Positions 1 through 6,304 of a stretch of DNA of 8,564 nucleotides are shown here, one piece after another. Position numbers and translations under genes: made by a program. Below the pieces are notes generated by a model, which worked only from the letters and a program-made list of their open reading frames with translations, did not search any database and was not told the DNA's origin. The number at the start of each line of letters is the position of its first letter. Position 1 is the stretch's first letter. Origin of the DNA: Phyllobacteriaceae bacterium (GTDB lineage: Bacteria; Pseudomonadota; Alphaproteobacteria; Rhizobiales; Ancalomicrobiaceae); NCBI GenBank assembly GCA_012517025.1, contig JAAYVT010000528.1, positions 1-8,564 on the forward strand. The letters run 5' to 3'.

Positions 1-362
1 ACCCCGACGGCGACCCGCAGGCTCCCGACCGGCGTGCCGGCGATGCGTTGCAGCCCCAGCACCATGAGCGGCTGCGCCGCCCCGAGCGTCGCCGCCACCC
101 CGCCCGGCAGGCGATAGGCGCCGATGAACAGGCAGGTCCAGAAGATCGCGAAGTTGAGCCCGCCGAGGATCAGCATCCGCCCCCACCACACGCCCTGCGG
201 CAGCCGCCGCACCATCGCCAGCAGCAGCAGGCCGGCCGGCAGCGCCCGCAGCACCGACAACCAGATCGGGCGATCCGGCGGCAGCCACTCGGTGGTGATC
301 AGATAGGTGCTGCCCCAGATCGTCGGCGCCAGCGCGGTCGCGGCGAGGTCTGCGAGCCTCAT
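1..362 (-). CDS. EamA/DMT-family transporter, N-terminal part (gene runs off the left edge)
   Basis: About 120 N-terminal residues are visible, beginning MRLADLAATALAPTIWGSTY. They contain three to four hydrophobic segments: roughly residues 4-22 (with the WGSTYL motif typical of the first helix of EamA proteins), 34-54, and 63-100 (the stretch running from ILGGLNFAIFWTCLF through a small-residue-rich helix). This is the first half of a ten-helix drug/metabolite transporter of the inner membrane; the family exports amino acids, metabolites or drugs, and the substrate cannot be read from the sequence. The ATG at 362 is supported by GAGGA on the minus strand (371-375) eight bases upstream. The gene is divergent from a MarR gene and its promoter region carries a double palindrome, so it is probably that regulator's target. 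Family assignment is firm; function beyond 'exporter-like' is not. Confidence 0.88.
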   Translation of the reverse strand, partial: MRLADLAATALAPTIWGSTYLITTEWLPPDRPIWLSVLRALPAGLLLLAMVRRLPQGVWWGRMLILGGLNFAIFWTCLFIGAYRLPGGVAATLGAAQPLMVLGLQRIAGTPVGSLRVAVG

Positions 363-387
363 GTCCGATTTCCTCGTCGGTGGAAGT

Positions 388-436
388 GATGTCTCGACAT
401 CGAGATAAAGCGAATTCGTCTCGATGTCGAGACATC
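388..436. promoter_or_regulatory. Double palindromic operator between the transporter and marR genes
   Basis: Positions 388-405 and 419-436 are perfect 18-bp inverted repeats separated by 13 bp. Each arm contains its own palindrome, TCTCGA-2 bp-TCGAGA, at 392-405 and 419-432, with centres 27 bp apart. The length and symmetry suit a dimeric MarR-type winged-helix repressor. The site lies between two divergent start codons, 26 bp from the transporter ATG and 41 bp from the marR ATG. It probably gives repression of the transporter and autoregulation of marR. The repeat is seen directly; the binding protein is inferred. Confidence 0.85.
402..430 (-). promoter_or_regulatory. Candidate sigma70 promoter for the EamA transporter gene
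   Basis: On the minus strand, TCGACA (425-430, five of six matches to TTGACA) is followed after 17 bp by TATCTC (402-407). This places a transcription start near 395, about 33 bases before the ATG. Both elements lie mostly inside the two palindromic half-sites, so a bound repressor would cover the promoter. The -10 match is only moderate, so this is an inference. Confidence 0.45.
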
Positions 437-477
437 TCCGCCTTGACCCTCCGGAGTGGCTGGGATGATCTCGCCGC

Positions 478-960
478 ATGGACCACGTCGACGCGATTCT
501 CGCCCAATGGCACCGCGAGCGCCCGGACCTCGACGTCGAGGCGATGGGCATCCTCGGGCGGCTCACCCGGCTGCACGCCCATCTGCGCCACGCGGTCGAG
601 CGCAATCTCGCCGCCCACGGCCTCAATGGCTCGAGTTTCGACATCCTGGCGACGCTGCGGCGGTCCGGTCCGCCGCATCGGCTGTCGCCGGGCGATCTGA
701 TGGCGACGTCGATGGTCGCTTCCGGCACCATGACCAATCGCATCGATCAGCTGGAGAAGATCGGGCTGGTCGAGCGTCTGCCCAATCCGGAGGACGGTCG
801 TTCCGTCCTGGTGGCGTTGACGCCGGCCGGCCTCGACCGTGTCGAAGCCGCCGTCACCGCCCACGTCGCGACCCAGAACCGTCTGCTCGCCGGCCTCTCG
901 TCGGTCGAGCGCGCCGCCCTCGACGCGGCGTTGCGCGCCGCTCTCGCTCGCTTCGAGTGA
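478..960 (+). CDS. MarR-family transcriptional regulator
   Basis: A 160-residue protein of the usual MarR length. An N-terminal dimerisation helix is at about 25-45. The winged helix-turn-helix spans about 69-115: LSPGDLMATSMVASGTMTNR forms the recognition region, followed by IDQLEKIGLVER and a wing with the conserved D106-G107-R108 and the LTPAG end motif. The C-terminal helices (about 118-158) complete the dimer interface. MarR proteins usually repress a neighbouring transporter and release DNA when a small ligand binds. The divergent EamA gene and the intervening operator fit that exactly. No strong Shine-Dalgarno sequence precedes the ATG at 478. A nearby ATG at 465 is out of frame. No redox cysteine is present, so a ligand-sensing rather than thiol-sensing mode is more likely. 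The ligand is unknown. Confidence 0.93.
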   Translation: MDHVDAILAQWHRERPDLDVEAMGILGRLTRLHAHLRHAVERNLAAHGLNGSSFDILATLRRSGPPHRLSPGDLMATSMVASGTMTNRIDQLEKIGLVERLPNPEDGRSVLVALTPAGLDRVEAAVTAHVATQNRLLAGLSSVERAALDAALRAALARFE

Positions 961-973
961 CCGCCGTTCGGCC

Positions 974-1582
974 TCAGCCCCGCCGGATCGCCGCGACGAG
1001 CGGCGGGATCGCCGCCGCCACCGCGCGTTCGAGATCGCGGACCCCGAAGCGGCTCGCCGGGGCGAGGTCGCGGGTCGGCGGCAGATGCAGGAAGGCGACC
1101 GGCCGCTCGCCCGCCGTCTCGATCGCCCGCCGCAGCAAGCCGTTGCAGAGATAGGTCCCGGCGTCTCCCGAGGCCTCGACCGGCAGGCCGAGCGCCGCGA
1201 TCGCCGCGACCAGCGCCTCGACCGGTGCCGTCGCGACGCGCCGGCCGGGAAAGCTCGACGCCAGGGCGCCGGGCCGTGCCCGCTCTCCCGCCGCGTCGAC
1301 CGCCGCCACCATCGTCCGCGTCGAGGCGAAGCGTTCCACCCGGATGGTCCGGGCGCGACGCGCCAACCCCGTCGCCAGCACCGCGTCCGGCGCCACCGTC
1401 TCGACCAGCTCGGAGAACGTCGCGATCGCCGCCCAGGTCACCGGCAGCACCCGCACGACCAGATCGACGCGCCGAGCGAGATCGCCGCGCTCGGCGAGGC
1501 GGGCGATCACCTCCGCCGTCGGGTTGCGCGGCGCGCCGGGGAAGGGGCCGAAGCCGGTCAGAAGCAGGCGCGGGCGCTCCAT
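974..1582 (-). CDS. pcp: Pyroglutamyl-peptidase I (peptidase family C15)
   Basis: A 202-residue cytosolic cysteine peptidase that removes N-terminal pyroglutamate from peptides and proteins. The family N-terminal motif is clear (LLLTGFGPFPGAPRNPT, residues 6-22). The catalytic triad can be placed: Glu83 in RVERFA, Cys146 in GDAGTYLCNGLL, and His166 in FLHLPPT. Length agrees with bacterial homologues (about 200-215 aa). The central region is more arginine/alanine-rich than the classical Bacillus enzyme, but all active-site motifs are intact. The ATG at 1582 lies 18 bp after the meaB stop, with only a weak GGCGGATCGG-type upstream sequence. The gene is probably cotranscribed with meaB. Its stop is 13 bp from that of the convergent marR gene, and I see no obvious hairpin in that gap. 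Confidence 0.9.
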   Translation of the reverse strand: MERPRLLLTGFGPFPGAPRNPTAEVIARLAERGDLARRVDLVVRVLPVTWAAIATFSELVETVAPDAVLATGLARRARTIRVERFASTRTMVAAVDAAGERARPGALASSFPGRRVATAPVEALVAAIAALGLPVEASGDAGTYLCNGLLRRAIETAGERPVAFLHLPPTRDLAPASRFGVRDLERAVAAAIPPLVAAIRRG

Positions 1583-1600
1583 CCGATCCGCCCCGCCGCC

Positions 1601-2695
1601 TCAGATCCCGAGCAGGCCGGCGATCTCGTCGACCGCGATCGAGGCGGAGACCTTGCCGTCGCGCACCCCGTGCTCGAGGTCGTGCAGGCGGTGGGCGACC
1701 CGGGCGTCGTGACGCAGCGCCTGCATCACCCGCTCCTCCAGCATCGACCACATCCACGCCACCTGCTGCACCCGCCGCCGTTCGGCGAATTCGCCGGTCG
1801 CCTCGAGCTTGGTGCGATGGGTCTCGACCTCGCCCCACATCGCGTCGAGGCCCTGATTGGCGAGGCCGGAGATCAACACGACGGGCGGCGTCCAGCTCGA
1901 CGACTTCGCCGCCATGATGTTGAGCGCCGCCCGGTATTCGGACGCCGCCATGCGCGCCCGCGCGGCGTTGTCGCCGTCCGATTTGTTGACCGCGATCATG
2001 TCTGCGATCTCCAGCACGCCCTTCTTGATGCCCTGCAGCTCGTCGCCGGCGCCCGGCAGCATCAGGACCAGGAAGAAGTCGACCATGCCGGCGACGGTGG
2101 TTTCCGACTGGCCGACGCCGACCGTCTCCACCAGGATCACGTCGAAGCCGGCCGCCTCGCAGAGCATCATGGTCTCGCGCGTCTTCGCCGCCACCCCGCC
2201 GAGCGTGCCCGAGGACGGCGAGGGCCGGATGAAGGCGTTGCGATCGACGGCGAGCCGCTCCATCCGCGTCTTGTCGCCGAGGATCGAGCCGCCGGTGCGG
2301 GTCGAGGACGGATCGACCGCCAGCACCGCCACCTTGTGGCCGGCAGCGGTCAGGTTGGCGCCGAGCTGATCGATGGTGGTCGACTTGCCGACCCCCGGCA
2401 CGCCGGTGATGCCGACCCGATGCGCCCGGCCGGTCGTCGGCAGCAGCACCTGCACCAGCGCCCGCGCCTTGGCCTGATGCTCCGGCTTCTTCGATTCGAC
2501 CAGGGTGATGGCGCGGGCGAGGGTGGAGCGATCGCCGGCGAGGATCTTCGCCGCCAATTCTTCCACCGGCACGTCGCGCGCCGCGTGCACGGCCGCGTGC
2601 GGACGCGACGGCGGCGTGGTGGAGACGTCGCCGGCGGCGTCGACCGAGACGTGGGCGAGGTCGGCGGTGGGCGGCGCGAAGGAGGAACGGGTCAT
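1601..2695 (-). CDS. meaB: MeaB-type GTPase, chaperone of methylmalonyl-CoA mutase (MeaB/ArgK family)
   Basis: A 364-residue P-loop GTPase of the G3E group. MeaB gates adenosylcobalamin loading into methylmalonyl-CoA mutase and protects or rescues that enzyme, in the propionyl-CoA to succinyl-CoA route. Visible motifs: Walker A/G1 GVPGVGKS (98-105), AVDPSST (126-132), the G3 region VETVGVGQSE (189-198), and G4 NKSD (237-240). The C-terminal part from about residue 275 to the end corresponds to the family's dimerisation arm. The first 45 or so residues are a low-complexity extension ahead of the conserved start (VPVEELAAKILAGD). The start at 2695 was chosen because it is an ATG with a purine-rich GAGAG upstream; the longer frame to 2806 uses TTG. 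No mutase gene is in the window. A mutase-related B12 enzyme such as isobutyryl-CoA or ethylmalonyl-CoA mutase is an alternative partner. Confidence 0.93.
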   Translation of the reverse strand: MTRSSFAPPTADLAHVSVDAAGDVSTTPPSRPHAAVHAARDVPVEELAAKILAGDRSTLARAITLVESKKPEHQAKARALVQVLLPTTGRAHRVGITGVPGVGKSTTIDQLGANLTAAGHKVAVLAVDPSSTRTGGSILGDKTRMERLAVDRNAFIRPSPSSGTLGGVAAKTRETMMLCEAAGFDVILVETVGVGQSETTVAGMVDFFLVLMLPGAGDELQGIKKGVLEIADMIAVNKSDGDNAARARMAASEYRAALNIMAAKSSSWTPPVVLISGLANQGLDAMWGEVETHRTKLEATGEFAERRRVQQVAWMWSMLEERVMQALRHDARVAHRLHDLEHGVRDGKVSASIAVDEIAGLLGI

Positions 2696-2861
2696 CGAGC
2701 GTCTCTCGGACGGTGGGGCGGAAACCGGATCGTCCTGTCCTGCCTTCTCTCGCGCGCGGTGTCCAGACGATTTTCGTCGATCGACGGAATGTGTGAGGAG
2801 TTTCAATCGGGTAGCTTCGTTGTGCGACCTCGGCGGGGCGCTGTCGAGGTCGCGACGCCGC
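2696..2861. other. Intergenic region between the S9 peptidase gene and meaB
   Basis: A 166-bp gap. It contains the stem-loop at 2824-2853, a perfect 12-bp palindrome CGTCGATCGACG at 2775-2786, and AT-richer DNA at about 2761-2810. I could not place a convincing sigma70 promoter for meaB here. The size of the gap leaves room for one, so meaB may have its own transcript. Confidence 0.5.
2824..2853 (-). terminator. Stem-loop just downstream of the S9 peptidase gene
   Basis: GCGACCTCG (2824-2832) pairs perfectly with CGAGGTCGC (2845-2853) across a 12-nt loop, 8 bp past the peptidase stop codon. On the minus strand the bases after the stem (ACAACGAAGC) lack a T-run. It is therefore a weak intrinsic terminator at best; it may instead protect the 3' end or attenuate read-through into meaB. 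Confidence 0.4.
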
Positions 2862-4964
2862 TCACCCCTCCGGCGGCGCCACCGCCAGCGCGAAGGCCTG
2901 GATCTCGGCGACCTCCTTCAGCCGGTCGAACCGGCCGGAGGCACCGCCGTGGCCGGCGCCCATGTTGGTGTGCAGCAGGAACGGTCCGCCGCTCGCCTTC
3001 GCCCGCAGCCGGGCGATCCATTTCGCCGGCTCCCAATAGGTGACGCGCGGATCGCTCACCCCGGCCAGCGCCAGGATCGGCGGGTAGGGTTTCGCCTCGA
3101 CGTTGTCGTAAGGGCTGTAGCCGAGGATGGTGCGGAAGGCCGCCTCGTCCTCGATCGGGTTGCCCCATTCCGGCCATTCCGGCGGGGTCAGCGGCAGGGT
3201 CGGATCGCACATCGTGGCGAGCACGTCGACGAACGGCACCTCGGCGACCACCCCGGCGAAGAGCTCGCCGGCCCGGTTGGCGATCGCCCCCATCAGCATG
3301 CCGCCGGCCGAGCCGCCCTGCGCCACGATCCGCCCCGCCCGCGTCACGCCGGTGGCGATCAGATGGCGGGCGGCGGCGACGAAGTCGTCGAAGGTGTTGG
3401 TCTTGTGCTCGCGCCGGCCCTGCGCGTACCAGCGGAAGCCCTTGTCCTTGCCGCCGCGCACGTGCGCCACGGCATGGACGAAGCCGCGATCGACCAACGA
3501 CAGCACGGTGGTGGAGAAGGCGGCGGGGATCGAGATGCCGTAGGCACCGTAGCCGTAGAGCAGCACCGGCGCCGAGCCGTCGAGCGGGGTCGAGCGGCGG
3601 CGCAGCAGCGTCACCGGCACGGTCTCGCCGTCGGCGGTCGGAGCGAAGACGCGGGTGGTGACGTAATCGGCCGGGTCGTGACCGCTCGGAACCTTCTGTT
3701 CCTTGCGCAGCACCCGCTCGCGCGTCTCCATGTCGTAGTCGTAGACCCGCGCCGGCGTGGTCGGCGACGAATAGGAGAAGCGGATCGAGGTCGTGGCGAA
3801 CTCGAACCCGCCGAGCAGCCCGAGCGAATAGGCTTCCTCCTCGAAGGCGATGGCGTGCTCGGCGCCGTCGGCGAGGCGGCGGACGACGATCCGCGGCAGC
3901 CCCTCCACCCGCTCCAGCCGGACGAGATGATCGCGGTAGGCGGTCTGCGACAGGATCAGCCGGCCGGGGACGTGGGGGACGAGCTCGCGCCAGTTCTCCC
4001 GCCCGGGGGCGGCGACCGGCGTCGTGACGATGTGGAAATCCTCCGCGCCGCCGCCGTTGGTCAGGACGACGAGGCTCTCGCCGACGTGCTCGACGTCGTA
4101 TTCCTCGGCGGTGAGGCGCGGGGCGACCATACGCGGGGCGGCGGCCGGATCGTCGGCCTCGATCAGATGGACCTCCGAGGTCTCGTGATCGTGCACCGAG
4201 ATCACCACGAACCGCCCGGAGAGCGTCTTGCCGACACCGACGAAGAAGCCGGGATCGGCCTCCTCGTAGACGAGGACGTCTTCGCTCAGCGGCGTCCCCA
4301 GGCGATGCCGGAACACCCGCGAGGGGCGATGTTCCTCGTCGACGCGGACGTAGAAGAAGGTTTCCCCGTCGGCCGCCCATACGATCTCGCCGCCGGTCTC
4401 CTCCACCACGTCGTCGAGATCGACGTCGCGTTCGACGTCGCGGACCCGCAACGTGAAGTATTCCGAGCCGGTCTCGTCGGCGCCCCAGGCGATCCGGCGA
4501 TGGTCGGGCGAATGAACGACGCCGGACAGGCGGAAATAACTCTTGCCGGCGGCGCGGGCGTCGCCGTCGAGCAGGATCTGCTCGGCGCCGCCGTCGCGCG
4601 GGGTGCGGACGTGGATCGGATGCTGACCGCCCGTCACGTGGCGCGCCGCGTAGGCCCAGGCGCCGTCCGGCGCCGGCACGCTCGAATCGTCCTGCTCGAT
4701 GCGTCCCTTCATCTCCTCGAACAACTGCTCGCGCAGCGTCGCAGCCGCCGCCGTCACCGCCTCGGCGTGACGGTTCTCGGCCTCGAGATGGGTCCGGATC
4801 TCGGTCGGCAGGCGGGAGGGATCGCGCATCGCCTCCTGCCAGTTGTCCGCCCGCAACCAAGCGTATTCGTCGTGGATCTCGACCCCGTGCAGAAAGCGCG
4901 TGGTGTCGCGCGGCGCGGGCGTCGGCGCGGCGGCGGGAGCGAGTGGGGCGTGGGCGGAGGTCAT
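2862..4964 (-). CDS. Oligopeptidase B-like S9 family serine peptidase
   Basis: A 700-residue prolyl-oligopeptidase-fold enzyme with no signal peptide, so probably cytosolic, hydrolysing short peptides. An N-terminal segment (about 15-90) precedes the seven-bladed propeller (about 90-435), followed by the alpha/beta-hydrolase domain (about 440-695). The catalytic triad is visible: Ser552 in GGSAGG, Asp638 in GVSDPRVTYWEP, and His672 in MGAGHGG. Other family blocks are LLYGYGAYG (468-476), DRGFVHAVAHVRGG (492-505) and PFVDVLATM (577-585). Length matches E. coli PtrB (about 690 aa), with triad spacing offset by about 20. The ATG at 4964 is preceded by GAGGA nine bases upstream; the frame stays open upstream to 5300 but that part looks non-coding. 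The S2 acidic pair of classical oligopeptidase B appears to be missing (see findings), so ptrB-like dibasic specificity is uncertain. Confidence 0.92.
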   Translation of the reverse strand: MTSAHAPLAPAAAPTPAPRDTTRFLHGVEIHDEYAWLRADNWQEAMRDPSRLPTEIRTHLEAENRHAEAVTAAAATLREQLFEEMKGRIEQDDSSVPAPDGAWAYAARHVTGGQHPIHVRTPRDGGAEQILLDGDARAAGKSYFRLSGVVHSPDHRRIAWGADETGSEYFTLRVRDVERDVDLDDVVEETGGEIVWAADGETFFYVRVDEEHRPSRVFRHRLGTPLSEDVLVYEEADPGFFVGVGKTLSGRFVVISVHDHETSEVHLIEADDPAAAPRMVAPRLTAEEYDVEHVGESLVVLTNGGGAEDFHIVTTPVAAPGRENWRELVPHVPGRLILSQTAYRDHLVRLERVEGLPRIVVRRLADGAEHAIAFEEEAYSLGLLGGFEFATTSIRFSYSSPTTPARVYDYDMETRERVLRKEQKVPSGHDPADYVTTRVFAPTADGETVPVTLLRRRSTPLDGSAPVLLYGYGAYGISIPAAFSTTVLSLVDRGFVHAVAHVRGGKDKGFRWYAQGRREHKTNTFDDFVAAARHLIATGVTRAGRIVAQGGSAGGMLMGAIANRAGELFAGVVAEVPFVDVLATMCDPTLPLTPPEWPEWGNPIEDEAAFRTILGYSPYDNVEAKPYPPILALAGVSDPRVTYWEPAKWIARLRAKASGGPFLLHTNMGAGHGGASGRFDRLKEVAEIQAFALAVAPPEG

Positions 4965-5316
4965 CGGGCTGGGTCCTCGTCGGCCGCGGGAGCGGGGTCG
5001 TTCGGCGAACCGCCGGCGGAACGCGGACGGCGGCGCGGCGAGCGCGTCGGACCGATTTAGGCCGGTCGCGCCGCCGCCGCAATCGTCGCGCGCCCCGCCG
5101 CCGCGACCGGTCGCCGGTAATGGCCGCGCATTCGCACGGCCCGCACCCGGTCGGACGCCGACGAACACCGATTCGTGATCGCCGAACGCGACCGATCGTC
5201 CCATCGACGTCGCGCTTTGCTCGTGGCGCAGCGACTTCGCCTTGGTCTCGTTGCGCCCGGACGCCGTGTCGAGATCCGGTCGACTGCGAATTTCAAACAA
5301 GATTCGATTCGAGATC

Positions 5317-5345
5317 TTGTGCTTCGTGAGACTTCTGCCTATACG
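5317..5345 (+). promoter_or_regulatory. Candidate sigma70 promoter for mucR
   Basis: TTGTGC (5317-5322) and TATACG (5340-5345) are separated by 17 bp, in the most AT-rich part of the intergenic region. A start near 5352 would give a leader of about 138 nt before the mucR ATG. MucR proteins are known to bind AT-rich DNA, including their own promoter regions in Brucella and Sinorhizobium, so autoregulation here is plausible. The match is moderate and the promoter is inferred. Confidence 0.5.
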
Positions 5346-5394
5346 AAGAAATCGAATTACGGGTGAAGCGATTCAATCGGCATTTTCCCGAGTT

Positions 5395-5471
5395 GAAGAC
5401 CGATCTTCGGGTCGGCCTTCCGCCACGATGGGATCTCTTCACACGATGGGCAGACCCGAGGGTGCGCCCTC
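5395..5471 (+). promoter_or_regulatory. Structured mucR leader with two hairpins
   Basis: Two possible stems lie in the leader. GAAGACCGA (5395-5403) pairs with TCGGCCTTC (5412-5420) with one mismatch and an 8-nt loop. GAGGG (5458-5462) pairs with CCCTC (5467-5471) around a 4-nt loop, ending ten bases before the ribosome-binding site (AGGTG, 5481-5485). Between them CACGATGGG occurs twice (5424-5432 and 5442-5450). I recognise no known riboswitch. Any regulatory role is speculative. Confidence 0.3.
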
Positions 5472-5489
5472 CGGCAAGACAGGTGAAAG

Positions 5490-5909
5490 ATGACCGACAC
5501 GTCCAACAGCAATCTCATCGATCTGGCCGCCGATATCGTTTCGGCCTACGTGAGCAACAACACCGTTCCCTCGACGGAACTGTCGGGTCTGATCGCCGAG
5601 GTCTACGGCGCGCTGCAGCGCACCTCCACCGGCGTGGCGCCGGAGCCGATCCCCGAGCCGCTGAAGCCGGCGGTTCCGGTGAAGAAGTCGGTCAACCCCG
5701 ACTTCATCGTCTGCCTCGAGGACGGCAAGAAGTTCAAGTCGCTGAAGCGTCATCTGCGCACCCAGTACAACATGACGCCGGAAGAATACCGCGAGAAGTG
5801 GGGCCTGCCGGCCGACTATCCGATGGTCGCCCCGAACTACGCCCAGGCGCGCTCCGACCTCGCCAAGAAGATGGGCCTCGGTCAGCAGCGTCGCCGCGGC
5901 GGCCGCTGA
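5490..5909 (+). CDS. mucR: MucR/Ros-family zinc-finger transcriptional regulator
   Basis: A 139-residue MucR-type regulator. The N-terminal half (about 1-45, LIDLAADIVSAYVSNNTVPS and following) is the oligomerisation region. A proline-rich linker (about 50-66) leads to the prokaryotic zinc-finger DNA-binding domain: DFIVCLEDGKKFKSLKRHLR (71-90), then TPEEYREKWGLPADYPMVAP (96-115) and a basic tail. MucR proteins bind AT-rich DNA in an H-NS-like manner and, in rhizobia and Brucella, repress exopolysaccharide, motility and virulence genes. Zinc-ligand positions read Cys75, Asp78, His88 and Gln92; the fourth, usually His, is Gln. AGGTG lies four bases before the ATG. The gene is monocistronic, divergent from the S9 peptidase gene and followed by a strong hairpin. 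Confidence 0.95.
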   Translation: MTDTSNSNLIDLAADIVSAYVSNNTVPSTELSGLIAEVYGALQRTSTGVAPEPIPEPLKPAVPVKKSVNPDFIVCLEDGKKFKSLKRHLRTQYNMTPEEYREKWGLPADYPMVAPNYAQARSDLAKKMGLGQQRRRGGR

Positions 5910-6304
5910 TCGCGCGCACTCCCACTCTTCGACGTTTCGACGCCGCGGCCGTCATCGGCCGCGGCGTCTTCGTGTCCGCGTCCGCCGTCGCGCAGGAAGC
6001 GGACGAGGCGCGGCGGCGTTCGCCCCTCGTCGCGCCACAGCGCCAGCTCGGCGTCGAGCGCCTCGACGAGGCCGGCGTGGCGGGCGAGCGCATAGCTCCA
6101 GTGGCCCGAGCGCCCACGCCGCCGCTCCGCCGTCAACGCCCGCATCATCAGATCGAGAACCCGTCGTCGCCCTTCGGCCGAGACGTCGGCGAGATCGGCC
6201 GGCGCCACCGGCAGGAGGCGCGGCAACAGCCGCTCGCGTTCGCCGTCGCGCCAACGGTCGTGTCCGCGCGAGCCGTTCGTCGTCGGGGGGAGGGGGGTCG
6301 TCAT
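5882..6304 (-). CDS. Small conserved-looking protein of unknown function, possibly DUF6477-related
   Basis: A 140-residue protein. The start at 6304 is an ATG with AGGAG eight bases upstream on the minus strand, a strong ribosome-binding site that favours this frame over other open frames here. Residues 25-100 look like a helical domain with the core GRSGHWSYALARHAGLVEAL (64-83) followed by DAELALWRDEG. The pattern 'aromatic-small-x-ARH-x-x-LV/I-x-AL' resembles, from memory, DUF6477 proteins of Rhodobacterales; I could not test this. The last 30 residues are low-complexity, cross the mucR hairpin, and the end overlaps mucR tail-to-tail by 28 bp. The true 3' end could therefore be poorly conserved. 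It is divergent from the DnaA-like/DUF6456 pair and shares their AT-rich promoter region. No catalytic motif or membrane segment is visible. Confidence 0.65.
   Translation of the reverse strand: MTTPLPPTTNGSRGHDRWRDGERERLLPRLLPVAPADLADVSAEGRRRVLDLMMRALTAERRRGRSGHWSYALARHAGLVEALDAELALWRDEGRTPPRLVRFLRDGGRGHEDAAADDGRGVETSKSGSARDQRPPRRRC
5939..5968 (+). terminator. Intrinsic terminator-like hairpin of mucR
   Basis: GACGCCGCGGCCG (5939-5951) and CGGCCGCGGCGTC (5956-5968) form a perfect 13-bp stem with the 4-nt loop TCAT, 29 bp after the mucR stop. It is followed by TTCGTGT, a weak T-tract, so termination should be mainly rightward. The hairpin lies inside the tail of the convergent gene (about residues 113-122). 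Confidence 0.7.

Larger units (their letters stand above)
4965..5489. other. Divergent intergenic region between the S9 peptidase gene and mucR
   Basis: 525 bp with no protein-coding gene I can support. The left part (about 4965-5160) is very GC-rich with no recognisable element beyond the peptidase ribosome-binding site. The right part becomes AT-richer from about 5281 and holds the mucR promoter candidate and leader. Open frames crossing this stretch are extensions or shadows with arginine-rich composition. I could not locate the leftward promoter of the peptidase gene. Confidence 0.6.

Noticed and set aside
48..389. Rightward 113-codon frame at the left edge
   Set aside because: Gln/Arg/His-rich shadow of the minus-strand EamA gene, which has clear membrane helices and a ribosome-binding site.
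2696..2806. N-terminal extension of MeaB to a TTG at 2806
   Set aside because: The extra 37 residues are basic and not family-like. The ATG at 2695 has a usable upstream purine tract and already exceeds the usual family length.
839..3043. Very long rightward open frame (734 codons) opposite pcp and meaB
   Set aside because: The translation is Arg/His/Pro-rich with no recognisable domain, and it lies antisense to two genes with intact catalytic motifs. Long antisense frames are expected in GC-rich DNA.
2505..5060. 851-codon rightward open frame opposite the S9 peptidase gene
   Set aside because: It lacks domain signatures and has shadow composition; the minus-strand frame carries the full S9 catalytic triad and family blocks.
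2803..5082. 759-codon leftward frame in another phase across the S9 peptidase gene
   Set aside because: Arginine-rich shadow translation of the real gene on the same strand; no motif and no supported start.
4965..5300. N-terminal extension of the S9 peptidase to 5300
   Set aside because: The 112 extra residues show no homology-like blocks or signal peptide, and the ATG at 4964 has a good GAGGA ribosome-binding site.
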